A DNA stretch of 64,000 nucleotides from Selaginella moellendorffii. Its lineage: Eukaryota > Streptophyta > Lycopodiopsida > Selaginellales > Selaginellaceae. Shown here piece after piece: positions 58,190 to 64,000 of the stretch; the first letter of the stretch is position 1, and every line of letters begins with the position of its first letter. The translations under genes were made by a program, and so were the position numbers. Below the pieces are notes generated by a model. It ran no database searches and was not told the origin of the DNA. It was given only the letters and a program-made list of their open reading frames with translations. The stretch is taken from contig NW_003314307.1 in NCBI RefSeq assembly GCF_000143415.4, positions 972,952 to 1,036,951 of the forward strand, read 5' to 3'.

Positions 58190-61100
58190 CTATACTTCAT
58201 CTGGGTGTACATGCTGAGCAAAACAAACAATCAATTACACTTGATAGAGCCAAGTAAAAATCCTTACCGCGAAGCTCGCAATGTCGTGCTTGACTTCTAG
58301 TAAATCCCTCACAACGTCGTAAGTCATACTCTCGGCCTGAGCTAGCTTCGTGTTCAGCATAAATACCTGCAAGATTTTCCCGAGTCACGAAAGTGAGTGA
58401 ATGAGCTCTTCACGTTTCTACCTCTTTCTCACGAACTGTGGCCGCGGCCTCCAACTCCTCGATCCGTCTCTTGTTTGTGGAGTGCTCTTCATTACTTACC
58501 CCTAGTCCAATACACTTGAACGGGGAGCCCGAGCCTTTTGCTTTGACACAGGCCTTTTCTGGTGCACGCTGGCACGGTTTTGGCATACATCTCGTCTCCA
58601 GTGACGCTTCTAGTCGCTTAATCTGTGAATACAGCACAAGTTTAAGCTAGTTGTTCAAACGAATTCTTTTCACCTTTCTCCGGTACGCGCTAGCTTCTTT
58701 AGTAGCTGTGTCCATAAGTTCCGACACATGCTTGCGCAAGGAATTTATCTGCAAGGAAAACATCAGAACAGCAATGGAAAGAATGAACACATACCTGGAC
58801 GTCTTTTAGAAGGCCCTCCTGCCGAAAATTTTCTAGTTCTTCGTCCAGGCGTAACAGCTTAATCTTGTCAGCCGAAATACTGGTAAAGAGTAAGTGATCA
58901 GACACACTCAGCACGTAAAATGAATACAACGTACTCAGAGTAGTCTGTCGCTTGAACTAGCATCTTGGTTCTGGATAGCTCTGCCCTTAGTCTCTGCACT
59001 TCCATTTCCATGTCTTCCTTCATTATCTTCTGCATCTCTCCATCCCGTTTAATAAGACCGATCTGAACGAAGACGGGTTAAAAACTTGCAGACAATAGTC
59101 CCCATTTTACCTGATTTTCCATAGTAGCGATCGTACTTTCTAGCTCCTGCACAGACCGCTCAAGAACCTTGACCTCCTCTTCTTTATCAGTGGAAAGAAC
59201 TTGGCATTCCTCCGCTACCTGCAAAAGGCACGCAGATTAAGTATGAACCACATTTTCCTCAAGCTCAAGTACCTTGCGAGACTTCTCTGCCACCATTTCT
59301 AGTTCATCCATAGCGAACCGCGCTTTTTCAAGCTGCTCCTTGACCTTGCATAGCTCGGCGTGAAGTTCATCCCTTTCCAACAAAAGGACGCCCGAATCAA
59401 AATCCCCCTGTGACTGCAAAACTTTTCTTTCCACCAGGGAGCTCATATCAAGCAGTTCCGAATCCAAGCTCTGAATCAGATGTCGCTTATCTTCAAGGTC
59501 CTCCTCCAATCTTGTGTTCTTCAACTCTAACTCTTCAATAAGCCTTTTCTGTGATCTGTTCTCCGTCGACAGGTAGCCCGTGGTTTCTTTCAAAGTTCGG
59601 AGCTCGTTCTCAACCGACGTGAGTGTTTTCAGTAACTTAAGAAGCTCAGCCTCTGCACCATTGATCTCGTTGGTTTTTATGTCGAGCTCTTCTTGCATCC
59701 TGTTGTTTTCGTCCTGGAGTTCGATCTTCTTTTCGTGTGCTTCAGAGAAAGCCTCCTGCAGTAGGCTGATATCGTACTCTAGACCCTTGACAAGCTCGTT
59801 CTTCCTGCGGATTTCTCCAATCAGCAAATCCGTCTCGTCCATCATCTCGTACATCTTGTCTCTCAGTTCCACGAACTCGCCCCTGACATCGTCGCCAAAA
59901 CTGAATACAGTTGACATGATATCTGTCAGGTTGTCTTGGATAGCCTGCATTGTAGTCTGGACTTCATGCTCTGCGTCCGTGATGGCGTCGACCGTGTCGC
60001 ACGTAATCGTTCCAATCTCCTGCTTGATAACCTGCAAGTCGTTTTTCGCCTTATCAAGCTTGCAGCTGAGAGCCCTCTCTGGTATGGCAGCTACTTCCGA
60101 CACAGATCTTCTCACGTCACCGTGTGCACCAGATTTGGCAATCTCGTTGGCCTTGACAAGTGCGTTGAGCAGCTGCTCGGCCTCCTGAAGCATATGCTGA
60201 CTATCCTTGAACTTTTGTAGTATGGTCGCCGTTTCTTTACTCTTGGCCGCAGCCTCCAGCTTCGCTTCAGTCAACTCCACCAGAAGCTCCTCTTTCTCCA
60301 ACCTCCAGTCATTTTCCTTGCTTTTGTCCACCTCGACGCTATTGCCTCTGCTTGCCAGGATATAGTTTCGTGTCAGCTCGCGGACCACTACGAACGCCAC
60401 GTACGCCTTTTTCTCTGCTTCTCTCAGCTGCTGGTGGTACGCGTCAACTTGAACCTTCAGCTGATCTGCCTCCGATACCTGTTCCTTCTGGTGGTCGCTT
60501 ATGGATTTCATTTTCTGTTCAGCTTCTTTGGCAACACATAACGCCTGATGGAGTTTGTCTTGGAGAGCTCCAATGTGTGGACTGTACTGTTTCGAAACCT
60601 CCATGCTCTTTCCATGAAATGACTCGCGTATAATATCCTCCATTTCCTTTGCAGCAGCTACAAGTGCTTGGTCCCCCTCGGCAAGAAAGTCGAACACCTT
60701 GGACGTGGCATCCTCGCACTGTTCCTTGATCTCCCGAACTTCCGTATCTCTTTCTTGAAGTAAACTGTCATACGCTCTAGCCAATCTCGAGTTCTCTTCT
60801 GTAAGGCTGTCGGACTTGAGCTTTGAGTTTTCAAGCTCCTCAACCAAGCACGCAACTTGATCGTTAGCAGTCTTGCATTCCTCCCGTGCCTTAGCAAGCT
60901 CCTGGTTCATGCTTGCAATAGCATTTGCCGTTTCAGCTTCTACTTCGGATCGTGTATCCTCCATCTCTTTCTCATGAGCTAGCCTCAAGGCTTCTTCTCC
61001 TTGAAATAGTTGATTCCGCATACGAGCATCCTCAAGCTCTCTTCTCGTCTTTTGCAGCTTCGCCTCGAGAACCTGTTTCTCTTCATCGTCAACGTAGCCG

Positions 61101-64000
61101 ACAAGAGTTTCAGCAGAAGCCCGAATCTCAAGTTCTCTTTCCAAATCGTGGAGCTCGTTCTTTTTCTTCACTTCCCAGTTAACTAGCCGGAGTTGGTCCT
61201 TTGCTTTCTGCTCCCGGGCTTCAGACTTCGTTAGTTTCTCAGATAGCTTATTGTGCTCTTCCAGGGACGGTTCGAACTCGCTAATCAGAAAAAGCTGCTG
61301 GCTCTCCATTTGCTCTTGTACCTCTCTGGCTTCCTGCAAATGTGAATTAAGCGAAGATTCGCAACACTTATTCAGCAAACCTTTAATTGTTTCTTTAGCT
61401 CTTCTATTTCAGAGCAATAGTTTTTAGAACAGTCCTCCAGACTTCTTATCCTCGTGGCTTGTGCTATTCTGCTTTCCTCGCTCTAGAAAAGCGCAAGTGA
61501 AGCAAATTAAACGAACAGAAGCCGGGAAGTTGTTACCTCCTTTAACAAGGCTTCTAGATGAGTCATGCTCTTCTGATGTTTTCGTTCCAGGAGTTCAATT
61601 TCCTACATGAACATCACCTTCGAATTCAGTGCAAGAAGGACATGCGAACGTATACCTTCAGATGTTCTCTCGTTTTTTCTTCATTCTTTTCCTGTGAGGG
61701 ACAGGATGCAGCTTCAAGCTCGGCAATTTGCCTACTGAAAAAGGAAGACGACGCATTAATATGAGAAATGTGAACGAAAATACCTCCTCAAATTTTCGTT
61801 CTCTAGCTGGTACTCCTGTAATTTCCTCTGATAACTGGCATTCTGACATGAATTTAACTCTAGCTCAGCTTCAAGAGACTCCCTCTGAATGGAATAAGTT
61901 TTTAATCTTTAAATTCGTAAGTGAAACGTGAAAAATAGATACCAGCTGGTTAAGCTTCAAAAACTCAGCCGATAAAAGAGTGTTGATGTCTCTTCTTCTC
62001 TTGGGAGTGCATCTCTGTAGTTATCAATGAATCGCAGCCCTTCCTATAACAAATGAATTTTATTACCTTTCGATGCTCACTAGAGAGCACATTGTCAGCG
62101 TCACAATCCTCGGAGGATGGAGATGTACATGTCCCACTAGACTGAGAGCGTAAGCGGTTCACCTCTTCCTGAATGAATCATCACATACAGATGAAGGATA
62201 AAAACCGAACACGCATACTTTGAGTTTGTAAATTTGTTGTCGTAGAACATTAACATCACGCGATGTATCTTCGTTTACCACGGCCTGCCCCAAACGAGTA
62301 TGGAGTAAAGCACAAACTTTCATAAAACGTACATTATTGCAGATGAACTTCGCCCTTTGTGCAAACTTTAACGTGCTTAGTGTGTCCAAGGAACAGCTGC
62401 AATAAAATGCTTAACACGAAAACAGTAGCAGTAAATCGTACCAGATCGAAGGACTCACGGTGCTGATTATCATTGTTTTAGAGTTCCCTCCTAAGGAATC
62501 CTGTTCCAATATTATCAATAACAGATCAAAGAAAAATAATGGACTCGACTAAACCTGAAGAAGATACGTAAGCTTTGAATCACGATATGGAACATGTCTT
62601 TGCTTTCCATTAGCAACGTCCACTAATACCATAATGACGAGCCTAGAGAAAGAAACATAAGCAGATGATGAACGAGTTTTCGAATCATGCTCACCCAAGC
62701 GTTGATAGAGATTTGTTGATATTCACAGCCTCTTTCAACCTATCATTTTCAGCGCCCGAAGACTTCTGCCTGCAAGAGATTCAATCAACCCCGTAAAGCA
62801 CGAACAACGTACCTCTCAGAACCAGCTAGATCAACCAAGTTTAGCCTTCCGTATCTTCGATTAATTACTGCCTCTCGTTCCCACTGTAGAAGACGTTTTA
62901 GTGAAAATTGGTGTACTACAAAATGCATACCGTGCTTTCGATAACGCAAGTCAAAACACTATGCGAGCGGCTACTCTCCCTGTTCATATTCGTAGCAGCA
63001 ACCTTGCGGTTAGATGCTCCCTGTAAGTAAAAACATGAATGCCATTTAAGTCTTAACCGGGGCTTGACAAAAACCTGAAGCAGAAGTTGCGTGACATCTT
63101 TCAAGCAGTTGACTTCAAACTCTGAAAGGCTTTCGACATAAACACCTTTCCTTGCATCCTCTCTCACTTGCAAGTTCGTTGATGAAGGTTCGAGAAGATC
63201 AGTAATCTGTTCGTTGTAGATTTCCAGGAACGAGCATCTACATGTATATCTAAGGTTTTCGTCTTTACGACCTTGTTCTTCCTGAAAAGAAAAACATTAG
63301 AGGCTTCAAAACTTACCCAGAAGGATAATCTTGCCTTTCGGATGGTAGAAAATAGGTGCTCAAAAGCTCGAAGAATCAGACCACGATTCTCACTATCTTT
63401 GCTAGTGATATCACCAAGCATGGTATGCGTCTTGCCACTACCAGTCTGCATTTTCCATCTTAATTTTAAATACTAAGACAACGTAATAAAAACAGCAGAC
63501 CTGGCCGTAAGCAAACACACAACTGTTGTACCCTCGCATACAATTTTCAACCATAGGCATTCCAGCAATTCTAAAGAGCTTATCCTGCCATGTCAAACGT
63601 TAGAAAGCAAGCTAGACAACGTAGCTTGATCTACCTGAGTGATAGCCTCGCACGCAACATGATCAAATGTGAATCTGGTGTCCGGATTTCCGAGCCAGGT
63701 TAAACTATGAGCACTATCTTGCCTGATGCATGTATCATATCCTTCTGCAGCAATCTCGTGGCTACTCAGTGGTCGAATTCTTATAAGCACCTGAAAAACA
63801 CGCGGGAAGTTGCAAAACCGAGGAAAGAATGGAACTTTCAGCCAGAAGAGAAAGTGACAATGATATAAAGTAATACCTGGACACTGTGCTCCAGCCAAAA
63901 CGAACTGTCTTCCTCGAGATCAAAAACGGGTTGGCAGTCTGGATGGACGGCCGCAGAATTAAAAACTTTAGAGCTGTTATGTCCTGCCCTCTGTGGAGTG
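58190..64000 (-). CDS. Kinesin-12 (KIN12/PAKRP1-POK type), 5' end off window
   Basis: Plant kinesin-12 motors work at the phragmoplast and division site. The minus-strand gene enters at the right edge with a linker ([12 protein letters not shown]) and many short exons. Motor motifs in order are [12 protein letters not shown] (63790s), [10 protein letters not shown], the P-loop [11 protein letters not shown] (split by an intron near 63447-63500), [14 protein letters not shown], switch [11 protein letters not shown] (about 62980), switch [11 protein letters not shown] (about 62830), [10 protein letters not shown] and [15 protein letters not shown] long coiled coil follows, including one 2061-nt exon (61333-59273). 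The last exons read [20 protein letters not shown] and [12 protein letters not shown], typical of the group, then stop at 58192 after HVHPDEV. The N-terminal start is not in the window, and small exons near 61.4-62.4 kb were not all placed. Confidence 0.9.

Overview
This window reads as the nuclear genome of a land plant, most likely a lycophyte close to Selaginella. This rests on plant-only families (Toc34, a kinesin-12, an MSL-type mechanosensitive channel, a DEM/CYPRO4 protein), very short introns (mostly 45-80 bp), compact GC-rich gene islands separated by AT-rich repeats, and a nuclear tRNA-Phe. The species call is inference. Exon chains were joined by hand from reading frame and splice sites; each complete chain sums to a multiple of three.

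Layout. 1-13.3 kb is a repeat and pseudogene field: a decayed Ty3/gypsy fragment split by a 1.1 kb insertion, a long (CT)n tract, broken alpha/beta-hydrolase, SDR and aldehyde dehydrogenase genes, a Pack-MULE-like element with a captured acyl-activating-enzyme exon, and a larger long-TIR element. 13.4-21.1 kb is a gene island: alpha-SNAP, Toc34 and a cyclophilin on +; a membrane steroid-binding (MAPR) protein and a DEM/VID27 protein on -; tRNA-Phe between the last two. 21.5-30.7 kb is AT-rich with one small unknown gene, degenerate repeats, an assembly gap and pseudogene scraps. 31.0-46.0 kb is a second gene island: a cytochrome P450, a paralog of the small unknown gene, a class II fumarase with an extra C-terminal domain, a bL36-type ribosomal protein, three unknown proteins, an MSL channel and LSm6. 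46.3-57.2 kb holds two single-exon secreted proteins with a C-terminal bulb-lectin domain, with a full-length gypsy element (175 bp LTRs) between them. 57.2-64 kb holds MED31 and most of a kinesin-12 that runs off the right edge.

Most intact genes are housekeeping: vesicle fusion (alpha-SNAP), chloroplast import (Toc34), TCA cycle (fumarase), organellar translation (bL36), RNA processing (LSm6, cyclophilin), transcription (MED31) and division-plane or phragmoplast motors (KIN12). The most unusual one is the fumarase gene. Its reading frame continues, inside one exon, from the usual fumarase C-terminus into about 226 residues that resemble a proteasome-beta / Ntn-hydrolase fold. The two lectin-domain proteins with an unrecognised N-terminal half come second.

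Three runs of N (7547-7965, 26163-26963, 49980-50079) limit what can be said locally.
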